NCBI GenBank assembly: GCA_017983695.1
Contig: JAGOAX010000002.1
Coordinates: forward strand, 407,557-471,556
Source of the DNA: Ferruginibacter sp.
GTDB lineage: Bacteria > Bacteroidota > Bacteroidia > Chitinophagales > Chitinophagaceae
Length of the DNA stretch: 64,000 nt
Direction: 5' to 3'
In this document: positions 25,234-33,638 of the stretch, one piece after another
Position numbering within the stretch: position 1 is the stretch's first letter
Layout: every line of letters begins with the position of its first letter
The notes under the pieces: generated by a model
Database searches by the model: none
What the model was told of the DNA's origin: nothing
The model's input: the letters and a program-made list of their open reading frames with translations, nothing else
Made by a program: the position numbers and the translations under genes

Positions 25234-25896
25234 ATGATAAGAGTAGCCATTGCCGATGATAAAATAAACAACCGTAAGGTTATTACCGATAAACTGCTGC
25301 GCAATAATTTTTTCACACTATCATTTCAGGCGGTAAACGGTGAAGATTTTTTAACCCAAATGCGCAGTTTGCCAACGCAGGATTTACCGCATATTGTATT
25401 AATGGATTTAGAAATGCCCGAGGTCGATGGTGTATCTGCTATTGGCACTGCATCATCGCTTTACCCAAACGTAAAATTTGTGGTACTTACTATTTTTGAT
25501 GATGATGATAAAATTTTTCGTGCCATACGTGCAGGTGCCTGCGGCTATTTATTAAAAGAAGAAAGTGGTGAGGTGATAACAGATATGCTGATGAATTTAT
25601 GGGAAAGCGGCGCCGGCCCCATATCACCCAGCATAGCTTATAAAATATTGCAAATGGTGCAGCAGCCTGCTACTACAAAACCAGAAAAAGAAACCGACAA
25701 TATTTTTCAACTAAGCGAACGTGAAAAAGAAATTTTACAACTGTTAAGCCAGGGTTTGGAGTATAAAGAAATTGGCAGTAAAATTTTTATCAGCCCCAAT
25801 ACAGTAAAAAAACACTGCATCAACATTTATCAAAAGCTTCATGTAAACAGCAAGGCACAGGCATTGCGGATTGCTTATACTAAAGGGTTGATCTGA
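25234..25896 (+). CDS. LuxR/NarL-family response regulator
   Basis: 220 residues. The receiver domain has acidic pocket ADD and phosphoacceptor Asp58 (VLMDLEMPEVDG), plus a conserved Thr (LTIFDD) and Lys (LLKEES). The C-terminal LuxR helix-turn-helix spans about 157-220 (LSEREKEILQLLSQG, ISPNTVKKHCINIYQKL). It is expected to be phosphorylated by a HisKA_3 kinase, most likely the TPR kinase at 22804. Its stop codon directly abuts the stop of the convergent acyl-CoA dehydrogenase gene. Confidence 0.93.
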   Translation: MIRVAIADDKINNRKVITDKLLRNNFFTLSFQAVNGEDFLTQMRSLPTQDLPHIVLMDLEMPEVDGVSAIGTASSLYPNVKFVVLTIFDDDDKIFRAIRAGACGYLLKEESGEVITDMLMNLWESGAGPISPSIAYKILQMVQQPATTKPEKETDNIFQLSEREKEILQLLSQGLEYKEIGSKIFISPNTVKKHCINIYQKLHVNSKAQALRIAYTKGLI

Positions 25897-27036
25897 TTAC
25901 TTCAAAGCTTCCCTGGCAATTACAATCTTCTGTATCTCACTCGTACCTTCTCCAATAGTACACAATTTGCTATCCCTGTAAAATTTCTCTACCGGAAAAT
26001 CTTTGGTGTAACCGTATCCGCCAAAAATCTGCACCGCATCGGTACTAACTTTTACAGCTACCTCGCTGGCATAATATTTTGCCATGGCTGCTTCTTTGGT
26101 CATAGGCAGACCCTTCATTTTTAAGTAGCAGGCATTATCAATTAATAATTCGGCAGCAGCAATTTCTGTTGCCATATCTGCAATTTTAAAACTTATACCC
26201 TGAAAATTTGCAATAGGCTGATCGAACTGGTACCGCTCTTTTGAATATTGTACCGATGCCTCATAAGCACCTTTTGCAATGCCCAATCCCAATGCTGCAA
26301 TGGAAATTCTGCCACCATCTAAAACCTTCATGCTTTGTTTAAACCCTGCTCCAATTTCACCTAAACGGTTTGCATCCGGTATCCTGCAATTATCAAAAAT
26401 CATCTCAGCTGTTTCGCTGGCCCTCATGCCCAGTTTGTTTTCTTTTTTACCACCACTAAAACCCGGCGTTCCTCTTTCTACTACAAATGCTGTAGCATTA
26501 TCTTTTGTACGGGGTTCGCCGGTACGGCAAATCACTACGGCAATATCTCCTGATTTACCATGGGTAATCCAGTTTTTAGTGCCATTCAATACCCAGTCGT
26601 TACCATCTTTTACTGCCGTGGTTTTCATATTACCGGCATCACTTCCGGTATTGGCTTCGGTTAAACCCCATGCCCCTAAATGTTCGGCAGTAGCTAATTT
26701 GGGTAAATACTTTTTCTTTTGTTCTTCACTACCAAAATTTAAAATATGCCCTGTGCATAATGAGTTATGTGCCGCCAGCGACAAGCCGATTGAACCGCAT
26801 ACTTTGGCAATTTCCTGTATAATAACATTGTATTCAAAATAACCCATGCCACTTCCACCATATTGTTCCGGAACAAATACACCCATTAAGCCCAGCTTGC
26901 CCATTTCTTTAAAAATGTGCAGCGGAAATTCCTGGCTTTCATCCCACTCCATCAGGTGCGGTTTAATATATTGCAACGCAAAATCCCTGGCTGTTTGGGC
27001 TACCTGTTGCGTAAGTTCACTTTGCTGAAAATTCAT
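25897..27036 (-). CDS. Acyl-CoA dehydrogenase
   Basis: A FAD enzyme catalysing alpha,beta-desaturation of acyl-CoA in beta-oxidation or branched-chain amino-acid catabolism. The 379 residues carry the family signatures: LTEANTGSDAGNMKTTA, WVLNGTKNWITHG, QFDQPIANFQ, QIFGGYGYTKDFPVEKFYRD and the catalytic-region GEGTSEIQKIVIARE (the base Glu lies at GEGTSE). The chain length of the substrate cannot be deduced. It is monocistronic, convergent with the response regulator. Confidence 0.95.
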   Translation of the reverse strand: MNFQQSELTQQVAQTARDFALQYIKPHLMEWDESQEFPLHIFKEMGKLGLMGVFVPEQYGGSGMGYFEYNVIIQEIAKVCGSIGLSLAAHNSLCTGHILNFGSEEQKKKYLPKLATAEHLGAWGLTEANTGSDAGNMKTTAVKDGNDWVLNGTKNWITHGKSGDIAVVICRTGEPRTKDNATAFVVERGTPGFSGGKKENKLGMRASETAEMIFDNCRIPDANRLGEIGAGFKQSMKVLDGGRISIAALGLGIAKGAYEASVQYSKERYQFDQPIANFQGISFKIADMATEIAAAELLIDNACYLKMKGLPMTKEAAMAKYYASEVAVKVSTDAVQIFGGYGYTKDFPVEKFYRDSKLCTIGEGTSEIQKIVIAREALK

Positions 27037-27098
27037 CTTAAAATATCTTTGAAATACAAACTTAAGGAATTTAAAATACTGCTATCCATTAACCATTA

Positions 27099-28046
27099 TT
27101 AAAGGCTGAGATAAGGCGAAACTTTATTATACACTTCATCAGTAATCATCATTATCTTTTTTATATCTGCAAGCGATAAAAAATTACCATGCTGGCTGCG
27201 GTATTGTACAATAGCGTTGGCAATATTATAACGGATATACGGATGAGTTTTCATTTCATCAACAGTTGCCGTATTAATATTAAACTGTTTAACTGCTGTA
27301 TTGTTCAATACTAATCTTGATTTTATTTTGGTAAAGGTAGAATCGGGTAAACCAAAAGTCTCAGCCACCTGTTCTGCTTTATAAAAGCCGCCCAGTTTAT
27401 CCCTGAAGTTAATAATACGCTGCGCCAGTTTACTGCCAATGCCCGGCAATGCAATAAGGGCGGATGTATCGGCAGTATTTACGTCAATAACTGCATAGCT
27501 GCGTTCAGGTTTTTCATAGGTTTTTGTGTCGTAATTTTTTGGCGGATAATTATTTTCTTTTGCCGCTATTTGCACATAAGGTATCAACCGCTGCACTTCA
27601 TCTGCATGCAGCCCCCATATCTTACCAATATCTTCCGGCTTATAAAACCTGCCGCCTTTTGATAAATAGTTTTGAATGGTGGCAATGGTTTTGTCCCTCA
27701 GCCCCAACCTTTGCCAGTCGGCAGCAGTAGCTGTGTTAGGATCAAAATAAAAAAGTTCGCCTTTAAAATTTTTCGCATAATTCTTTTCAGATGGCTGGTA
27801 ATAATTTTGATAATTATCCTCATCAAAATTTCGTTGGGCAAACTGTTTTACAGTATCCTGCTGTTTAATTTTAAGTGTAGCTATTTCTTTTTTAAATGCT
27901 GCTGCATCAGCAGGTCTGGATTTAATGAACAAAGGGTATAAAAAAGGAAGGCTGACAAAAAATAAGATTAGCAATAGCAGTACAATAGTACCCCTTCTTT
28001 CTTTTTTGGTAAATGTAAAATAATCAGCAAATATTTTCTTGAGCAT
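27099..28046 (-). CDS. ComEA-like helix-hairpin-helix protein, membrane-anchored
   Basis: 315 residues. There is a basic N-terminus with one membrane helix (about 20-40, TIVLLLLILFFVSLPFLYPL), then a disordered linker. Repeated helix-hairpin-helix modules follow (DWQRLGLRDKTIATIQNYLSKG, DVNTADTSALIALPGIGSKLAQRII, NINTATVDEMKTHPYIRYNIA). Such proteins bind DNA non-specifically and are the Bacteroidetes version of ComEA, possibly for DNA uptake. A 9-bp inverted repeat (28048-28056/28074-28082) lies just upstream of its start. Confidence 0.85.
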   Translation of the reverse strand: MLKKIFADYFTFTKKERRGTIVLLLLILFFVSLPFLYPLFIKSRPADAAAFKKEIATLKIKQQDTVKQFAQRNFDEDNYQNYYQPSEKNYAKNFKGELFYFDPNTATAADWQRLGLRDKTIATIQNYLSKGGRFYKPEDIGKIWGLHADEVQRLIPYVQIAAKENNYPPKNYDTKTYEKPERSYAVIDVNTADTSALIALPGIGSKLAQRIINFRDKLGGFYKAEQVAETFGLPDSTFTKIKSRLVLNNTAVKQFNINTATVDEMKTHPYIRYNIANAIVQYRSQHGNFLSLADIKKIMMITDEVYNKVSPYLSL

Positions 28047-28099
28047 ACAGCAACAGAATTGGCTGTAAAATAGCTGTTGCTGCTAAAGCTGGCAATACC

Positions 28100-28891
28100 C
28101 TAAAGTGGTAATTCTTCAAACAAAAGTTCCATTCCGTCCCATGCAAGTTCAATCCCTTTTGGCAAAACAGCATTTACATCCTGGTGCCTGCCTAATTGAT
28201 GACTGATATGTGTAAAATAACTTTGTGCAATCTGCAGGCCCTGCACTTCTGCCACAGCTTCATCAAGGTTATAATGAGAGATATGTTTTTCTTTTCGCAA
28301 TGCATTTAATACCAATACATCAGTTCCTTTTATCTTCTCCTGCTCTGCCACTTCTATTCTGTTAGCATCGGTTATGTAGGTAAATCTTCCAAAACGAAAA
28401 CCGAGTACAGGCATTTTATGATGCCATACTTCAATGGGAAGTACCGGAATATCTCCAATATAAAATGGCTGATCATTAATAGTAATCAAATTTAATTCGG
28501 GCACGCCGGGATATTTTTTATCTGAAAAAGCATAAGCAAATTCTCTTTTCAACGCTTCTTCGGTTAAAGAGTTGGAATAAACGGGCATGGCTTTTTGCTG
28601 AAAAAAATTAAATGCCCTTACATCATCCAGCCCGGCCACATGATCTTTATGCGGATGTGTAAATAATACAGCGTCTAATTTTTTTACATTGGCCCTAAGC
28701 ATCTGGTAGCGAAAATCGGGTGTAGTATCCACAACAAAGCTGGTGCTATCACTTTCAACCAAAATACTGCTGCGTAAACGTTTGTCTTTTTTATCGGCTG
28801 AGGTACATACAGTACAATTACAGGCAATCATGGGAACACCACTGCTGGTGCCGGTACCGAGAAATGTTATTTTTAAAGGAGGACAATGCAC
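28100..28891 (-). CDS. MBL-fold metallohydrolase (PhnP-like)
   Basis: A 263-residue metallo-beta-lactamase-fold protein. It has LGTGTSSGVPMIACNC, a cysteine pair at the N-terminus (CNCTVC, a PhnP-type structural zinc site), the catalytic HPHKDH, VWHHKMPVLGFRF, YITDANRIE and FTHISHQLGRH. It resembles cyclic phosphodiesterases of the PhnP/tRNase Z group; the substrate is unknown. The start is GTG at 28891. A TATTTTTG box lies 4 nt before the GTG, so the mRNA is probably leaderless. Confidence 0.9.
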   Translation of the reverse strand: MHCPPLKITFLGTGTSSGVPMIACNCTVCTSADKKDKRLRSSILVESDSTSFVVDTTPDFRYQMLRANVKKLDAVLFTHPHKDHVAGLDDVRAFNFFQQKAMPVYSNSLTEEALKREFAYAFSDKKYPGVPELNLITINDQPFYIGDIPVLPIEVWHHKMPVLGFRFGRFTYITDANRIEVAEQEKIKGTDVLVLNALRKEKHISHYNLDEAVAEVQGLQIAQSYFTHISHQLGRHQDVNAVLPKGIELAWDGMELLFEELPL

Positions 28892-28895
28892 CCGG

Positions 28896-28903
28896 CAAAA
28901 ATA
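28896..28903 (-). promoter_or_regulatory. -7 box of the MBL hydrolase gene (leaderless type)
   Basis: The minus strand reads TATTTTTG, a perfect TAnnTTTG, followed by CCGG and the GTG start codon. Confidence 0.6.
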
Positions 28904-29018
28904 GCGATTTGGGAATTAGGAATTTGTAATTGGTAATTAGTGTGCTGGATAAACTCTGCAAATATTTTGAAACGGTATTTAAACTAAAGAGAGTCTGAAT
29001 TGAAAACCCAATTCCCAA

Positions 29019-29288
29019 TTACTTTGCAGCCTCAAAAGTCATCACTTCATCATACATCTTCTGGCTTTCCAGTGTAAGGGCATCAAAATTTATTTCCAGT
29101 TGTGGTAACAGGTCAATTAAAGTGTTTATCCTGCCTTCTGTTTGAAAAAACTTATTAAGTACGATCACTTTTTTGGCTTGCAAAATACAATAGCCGCTTT
29201 GAAAATTTCCCCTTTCGTACCGGATTACGTAGCCCACTTCTTCGGCAATACGTTCTATTTTATCTAATATGTTTTGTGTGTATTTCAT
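29019..29288 (-). CDS. Conserved small protein, 89 residues
   Basis: A soluble alpha/beta protein with no signal peptide: MKYTQNILDKIERIAEEVGY, then strands VIRYERGNFQSGYCIL and KKVIVLNKFF, then a helical C-terminus. I recognise this as a conserved Bacteroidetes protein without known function. It is on the same strand as and 128 nt upstream of the MBL gene, but the MBL gene appears to have its own promoter. Confidence 0.7.
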   Translation of the reverse strand: MKYTQNILDKIERIAEEVGYVIRYERGNFQSGYCILQAKKVIVLNKFFQTEGRINTLIDLLPQLEINFDALTLESQKMYDEVMTFEAAK

Positions 29289-29419
29289 TCCCTTGAATCG
29301 TCAATGATGAATCGTGAATTTTAAGCACTACAAAAGTAAAGCAGTAAGGTAGTTATACTTGTTTTACTTTTCAACAAACGTTGATAAATAAAAGCTGTTA
29401 AAATATTTATACACTTCGC

Positions 29420-29445
29420 AGTTCCCCCTTCAGGGGGCGGAGGGG
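29420..29445 (-). repeat. C-rich hairpin repeat downstream of porX
   Basis: The minus strand reads CCCCTCCGCCCCCTGAAGGG GGAACT (26 nt); 25 positions match the plus-strand element at 38597-38622. CCCCCT/AGGGGG forms a tight hairpin. It begins 8 nt from the porX stop codon. Confidence 0.8.
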
Positions 29446-29452
29446 GCTCTAT

Positions 29453-31009
29453 TTATTTATTCGTCATCCTTATCACCGGCACAATCATCTCCTCTAAACT
29501 TACCCCGCCATGCTGAAAGGTGTTTTTATAATAGTTTACAAAATGATTGTAGTTATTGGGGTAGCACAAAAACAGATCGCCTTTTGCAAATATGAACGAT
29601 GAGTTTACATTTGGTACCGGCAAACCTGCCTCCCTTGGATCTCTGAAAGCCAATACTTCTTTTGCCTCGTAATTTAAATTGCGGCCATGTTTATACCGCA
29701 GGTTGGCCGTGGTTTGTTTATCGCCAATTACTTTGGCCGGTGTTTTCACCCTTACGCTGCCATGGTCTGTTGCAACGATCATCGTTATTTTTTTATCGGC
29801 AATTTTTTTAAGGGCTGCATACAAAGGCGAATGCTCAAACCAGCTTGCAGTAATGCTGCGGTAACTAGTTTCGTCGCCGGCCAGTTCTTTCAGCACTTCC
29901 ATTTCGGTACGGGCATGGCTCAGCATATCTACAAAATTGTAAACAATAATATTTATATCATTCTGCAACATGTTATGAATATTATCCACCAGTTTTTGTC
30001 CATCGTTGTTATTGGTGATCTTGGTGTAGGAATATTTTAAATCTGCTTTACCAAGTCGCTTTAACTGGGCTTTAAAAAAATCTTCTTCAAACATATTTTT
30101 ACCACCTTCTTCATCATCATTTTTCCATTGCACCGGAAATTGTTTTTCAATATCCACAGGCAGCAGCCCGGCAAAAATTGCATTACGGGCATATTGTGTA
30201 GCAGTGGGTAATATCGAATAAAAAGTTTCTTCTTCATGTATACGGAAGCTTTCTGCAAAAATGGGCTGTATGGTCTTCCATTGGTCAAACCGTAAATTAT
30301 CTATCAGCACAAAAAATAAAGGTGTGCCTTTTTCCAGGTGCGGAAATACTTTGTACTTCATTAAAGTATTACTCATTATTGGCGCTCCGGTACTTTTGGG
30401 GCCAACCCACGAAGCATAATTTTTAGAAATGAATTTAAAAAAGTCAGTATTGGCTTCACTCTTCTGCGACTGAAATACTTCAATCATTTCCGGACTGTCA
30501 CTCTTCTTCATCTCCAGTTCCCAATACACCAGTTTTTTATAAATATCCATCCACCCGTTATAATCCGGGTTATCGCTTAAAGCCATAAACAAACTACGGA
30601 ACTCCTGCTGGTATGCCGATGTTGTTTTTTCTGCAACCAGCCTTTTATTGTCAATCAGTTTTTTTAAACTCAGCCAAACCTGGTTGGGGTTTACCGGCTT
30701 AATTAAATAATCGCTTATCTGGCTGCCAATAGCTTCGTCCATCAAATTCTCGGCTTCGTTTTTTGTAATCAGCACCACAGGTAAATTGCTGTTCACTTCT
30801 TTTATCTGCTGTAAAGTTTGCAGGCCAGTTAATCCCGGCATACTTTCATCCATTAGCACCACATCCACAACATTTTCCTTTACAAATTCCACGGCATCAA
30901 AACCATTGGTTTTGGTTTGCACTTCATAACCTTTGTTTTCTAAAAACATTATTTGCGATGTAAGGCTGTCAATCTCATCATCTACCCAAAGTATTTTTGC
31001 TATGCTCAT
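29453..31009 (-). CDS. porX: PorX: response regulator fused to a PglZ alkaline-phosphatase-like domain
   Basis: Regulator of the type IX secretion system. The receiver domain (1-125) has acidic WVDDE, phosphoacceptor Asp54 (VLMDESMPG), Thr (LITKNE) and Lys (IKPVNP). There is no DNA-binding domain; residues about 200-515 form a PglZ domain of the alkaline-phosphatase superfamily with metal/nucleophile motifs LIDNLRFDQW, TATQYARNAIF, NFVDMLSH and ATDHGSVRV. In Porphyromonas, PorX works with PorY and a sigma factor and has phosphodiesterase activity; that role is carried over by homology. The neighbouring lipid A genes are divergent. Its leader contains a dispersed repeat (31068-31130). Confidence 0.95.
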   Translation of the reverse strand: MSIAKILWVDDEIDSLTSQIMFLENKGYEVQTKTNGFDAVEFVKENVVDVVLMDESMPGLTGLQTLQQIKEVNSNLPVVLITKNEAENLMDEAIGSQISDYLIKPVNPNQVWLSLKKLIDNKRLVAEKTTSAYQQEFRSLFMALSDNPDYNGWMDIYKKLVYWELEMKKSDSPEMIEVFQSQKSEANTDFFKFISKNYASWVGPKSTGAPIMSNTLMKYKVFPHLEKGTPLFFVLIDNLRFDQWKTIQPIFAESFRIHEEETFYSILPTATQYARNAIFAGLLPVDIEKQFPVQWKNDDEEGGKNMFEEDFFKAQLKRLGKADLKYSYTKITNNNDGQKLVDNIHNMLQNDINIIVYNFVDMLSHARTEMEVLKELAGDETSYRSITASWFEHSPLYAALKKIADKKITMIVATDHGSVRVKTPAKVIGDKQTTANLRYKHGRNLNYEAKEVLAFRDPREAGLPVPNVNSSFIFAKGDLFLCYPNNYNHFVNYYKNTFQHGGVSLEEMIVPVIRMTNK

Positions 31010-31067
31010 AATAACTGTTTGCTGTTTATTATTGGTGGTTTTTGTTCCTGTCTATATTCATACTAAT

Positions 31068-31130
31068 CATCTTCATTGGCGTCGCACTCTTCAACTTTCT
31101 ACTCTTATTGAGCTTTATCTAAGCGTATAA
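31068..31130 (-). repeat. Bipartite dispersed repeat, copy A (porX leader)
   Basis: Two conserved blocks. The first is CATCTTCATTGGCGTCGCAC(TCTT), 31068-31091, 23 of 24 identical to 38680-38703. The second ends TTTATCTAAGCGTATAA (31105-31130), nearly identical to 38717-38743. The 13-nt spacer differs in sequence between the copies. Between the porX -7 box and start codon, it would be part of the porX mRNA leader. Confidence 0.75.
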
Positions 31131-31166
31131 AGCTATTTTTAAAAACGAGTACCTTTTCAATCCGTA

Positions 31167-31174
31167 CAAATTTA
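31167..31174 (-). promoter_or_regulatory. Candidate -7 box for porX
   Basis: The minus strand reads TAAATTTG, a perfect TAnnTTTG. Transcription from here would give a leader of about 150 nt containing repeat copy A. The -33 box is not clear. Confidence 0.4.
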
Positions 31175-31205
31175 ATTTTTTATATCAATGATGGAGTGCT
31201 TTATT

Positions 31206-31213
31206 TAGCTTTG
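31206..31213 (+). promoter_or_regulatory. Candidate -7 box for the HD/lpxD operon
   Basis: TAGCTTTG, a perfect TAnnTTTG, lies 72 nt before the ATG of the HD gene. No good -33 TTTG at 19 nt spacing. Confidence 0.45.
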
Positions 31214-31285
31214 TACATCTTTTAACATATATGGCCTATGCCAAAGGCATAACCATAAACAACAAACCCCAAACATCAAACCTTC

Positions 31286-32467
31286 ATGCTTTTCCGCAAA
31301 ATAATTAACGATCCCATTTACGGATTTATTACCATAGATGATGAATTGATCTTTCAGATCATTGCACATCCATACTATCAAAGATTACGCCGCATTAACC
31401 AGATGGCAATGGCTTACCTGGTTTATCCCGGTGGTGTGCATACCAGGTTACATCACTCATTAGGGGCTTATCATTTAATGTATAATGCACTTAATGAGTT
31501 AAAAAGTAAAGGTGTAGATATTACTCCACAAGAAGAGCAAGCCTCAAAAATTGCCATTTTATTACACGATATTGGCCATGGTCCTTTTAGCCATGCGCTG
31601 GAAAATGTTTTGGTTGAAGGAATGCATCACGAAGAAATTTCGCTGATGATAATGAAAGAACTGAACCAGCAGTTTAACGGAAAGCTGCAATTGGCGATGG
31701 ATATTTTTACCGGCAGTCACCCTAAAAAATTTTTACACCAGCTCATTAGTGGGCAGCTTGATGTAGACCGCATGGATTATTTAACCCGTGACAGTTTTTT
31801 TACCGGTGTAAGTGAAGGCGTTATTGGTTACGACCGTATTTTAAAAATGCTTACAGTACACAACGGTGAGTTAATGGTCGAAGAAAAAGGAATTTACTCT
31901 ATCGAAAAATTTTTAGTGTCACGACGCCTTATGTACTGGCAGGTATATTTACATAAAACAGTGTTATGTGCCGAGCAAATGCTGCAACGCATTATTAAAA
32001 GAGCCAAACAAATAAAAGCTGTTGCCCCTTTGCCGTTAAACAAATTTATTAACGAACCCATAAACAAGGTAACAATTGAAGAGTTTTGCGGATTAGATGA
32101 TTATGATGTACTGGCGGCCATTAAACTCTGGAGTACCCATGAAGATATTATTTTATCAACCCTGTGCAGGGGTATTATTAACAGGCAACTATTAAAAGTT
32201 AAATATTTTGGCATACCTGTTGATAAAAGCCTGCTGGAAGAAAAAACAAAGGAAGCCTGTGCCAGGCTGAATATCAGCGAAGCAGATGCCCACTGGCTGG
32301 TATTTACCGGGGAAGCAGTAAGCAGTACGTATAATTTTGAAGACGAACACATTTATATTTTATTTAAAGACAATACAGTTAAAGATATATCTGAAGTTGA
32401 TAATGCCCTTATCAACCAAAATTTAAAAGGTAAGATTAAAAAATATTACATTTGTTATACAAGATAG
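31286..32467 (+). CDS. HD-domain phosphohydrolase (SAMHD1/dGTPase-like)
   Basis: 393 residues. The HD metal site is complete: RLHHSLG (His57), LLHDIGHGPFSH (His94-Asp95), and DVDRMDYLTRDS near 175. The family contains dNTP triphosphohydrolases and related phosphohydrolases; the true substrate of the Bacteroidetes member is not known. Placement directly before lpxD, 49 nt apart on the same strand, is common in Bacteroidetes and suggests co-transcription with the lipid A genes. Confidence 0.9.
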   Translation: MLFRKIINDPIYGFITIDDELIFQIIAHPYYQRLRRINQMAMAYLVYPGGVHTRLHHSLGAYHLMYNALNELKSKGVDITPQEEQASKIAILLHDIGHGPFSHALENVLVEGMHHEEISLMIMKELNQQFNGKLQLAMDIFTGSHPKKFLHQLISGQLDVDRMDYLTRDSFFTGVSEGVIGYDRILKMLTVHNGELMVEEKGIYSIEKFLVSRRLMYWQVYLHKTVLCAEQMLQRIIKRAKQIKAVAPLPLNKFINEPINKVTIEEFCGLDDYDVLAAIKLWSTHEDIILSTLCRGIINRQLLKVKYFGIPVDKSLLEEKTKEACARLNISEADAHWLVFTGEAVSSTYNFEDEHIYILFKDNTVKDISEVDNALINQNLKGKIKKYYICYTR

Positions 32468-32516
32468 TTTCAAGCCAGGAGCCAAAAGCCTGAGGCTTGC
32501 TGCTTAAATTTTTTAT

Positions 32517-33557
32517 ATGCAATTTTCTGCAACACAAATAGCGTTAATGATTGGCGGCAAGGTGGAAGGCAATGGCGATAACACTGTTGATTCATTTGGC
32601 AAAATAGAAGAAGCCCAGGCCGGGCAGCTGGCTTTTTTGGCAAACCCAAAATACGAAGAGCATTTATACAACACCAAAGCTTCTATAATAATTGTAAATG
32701 AAACACAGGAGCTAAAGCAACCCATTGCAGCAACACTTGTACGTGTGCCCGATGCCTACCTGGCTTTTGCTTCTCTATTAGATAAATACCAGCAATTAAA
32801 AACACAGCAGTTAACCGGCATTCAGCAACCGGTTTATATAGATGCAACAGCAAAAATTGGCGACAATGTTTTTGTTGGTGCTTTTGCCTATATAAGCGAA
32901 AAAGTTATTGTAGGTAATGGCGTAAAAATTTATCCCAATGCTTTTTTAGGTAATAATGTTATTGTGGGAGAGAATACAATCATACATCCCGGTGTAAAAA
33001 TTTATCATGATTGTGTGATTGGAAAAAATGTGGTGATACATGCAGGCACTGTTATTGGTGGCGATGGATTTGGCTTTGCGCCTATGGCAGATGGTACCTT
33101 TAAAAAAATACCCCAGCTGGGCAATGTAATTATTGAAGATAATGTTGAAATTGGTTCCAACACCACAATTGACAGGGCAACAATTGGCAGTACCTTGATT
33201 AAAGCTGGTGCAAAACTGGATAACCTGTTACAAATTGGCCATAATGCCGAAATAGGGAATAACACCATTATTGCTGCACAATCGGGCATAAGTGGCAGCA
33301 CAAAAGTTGGCAACAATGTTATGATTGGCGGACAGGTTGGTATCGTAGGTCATATTTCAATTGGGGATGGTGCAAAAATAAATGCACAAAGCGGTGTAAG
33401 TAAATCGTTGGGGGCAGGTAAAACAGTTACCGGTTCACCCGCTTATGAATTTACTGCTGCATTACGCAGCCAGGCTGCAAGCCGTAAATTACCCGAACTG
33501 GAAAAACGCATTTATGAATTGGAGAAAATTATCGCAAGCCTGACTGTAAATAAATAG
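32517..33557 (+). CDS. lpxD: LpxD, UDP-3-O-(3-hydroxyacyl)glucosamine N-acyltransferase
   Basis: Third enzyme of lipid A synthesis. The N-terminal uridine-binding domain (about 1-100) contains GGKVEGNGDNTVDSFGKIEEA. A left-handed beta-helix of hexapeptide repeats (about 105-310) has the characteristic catalytic-region sequence VIGGDGFGFAP and IGHNAEIGNNTIIAAQSGISGS. A C-terminal helix follows. The 346 residues match the family. It lies between the HD gene and the DUF5686 gene. Confidence 0.97.
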   Translation: MQFSATQIALMIGGKVEGNGDNTVDSFGKIEEAQAGQLAFLANPKYEEHLYNTKASIIIVNETQELKQPIAATLVRVPDAYLAFASLLDKYQQLKTQQLTGIQQPVYIDATAKIGDNVFVGAFAYISEKVIVGNGVKIYPNAFLGNNVIVGENTIIHPGVKIYHDCVIGKNVVIHAGTVIGGDGFGFAPMADGTFKKIPQLGNVIIEDNVEIGSNTTIDRATIGSTLIKAGAKLDNLLQIGHNAEIGNNTIIAAQSGISGSTKVGNNVMIGGQVGIVGHISIGDGAKINAQSGVSKSLGAGKTVTGSPAYEFTAALRSQAASRKLPELEKRIYELEKIIASLTVNK

Positions 33558-33638
33558 GTTTATTAAACTTGTTTTAGTTTGCCAACCATCTCACAGCTTT
33601 TGTAATCTAATTAATCAGTATCAATCTAAATAACACCA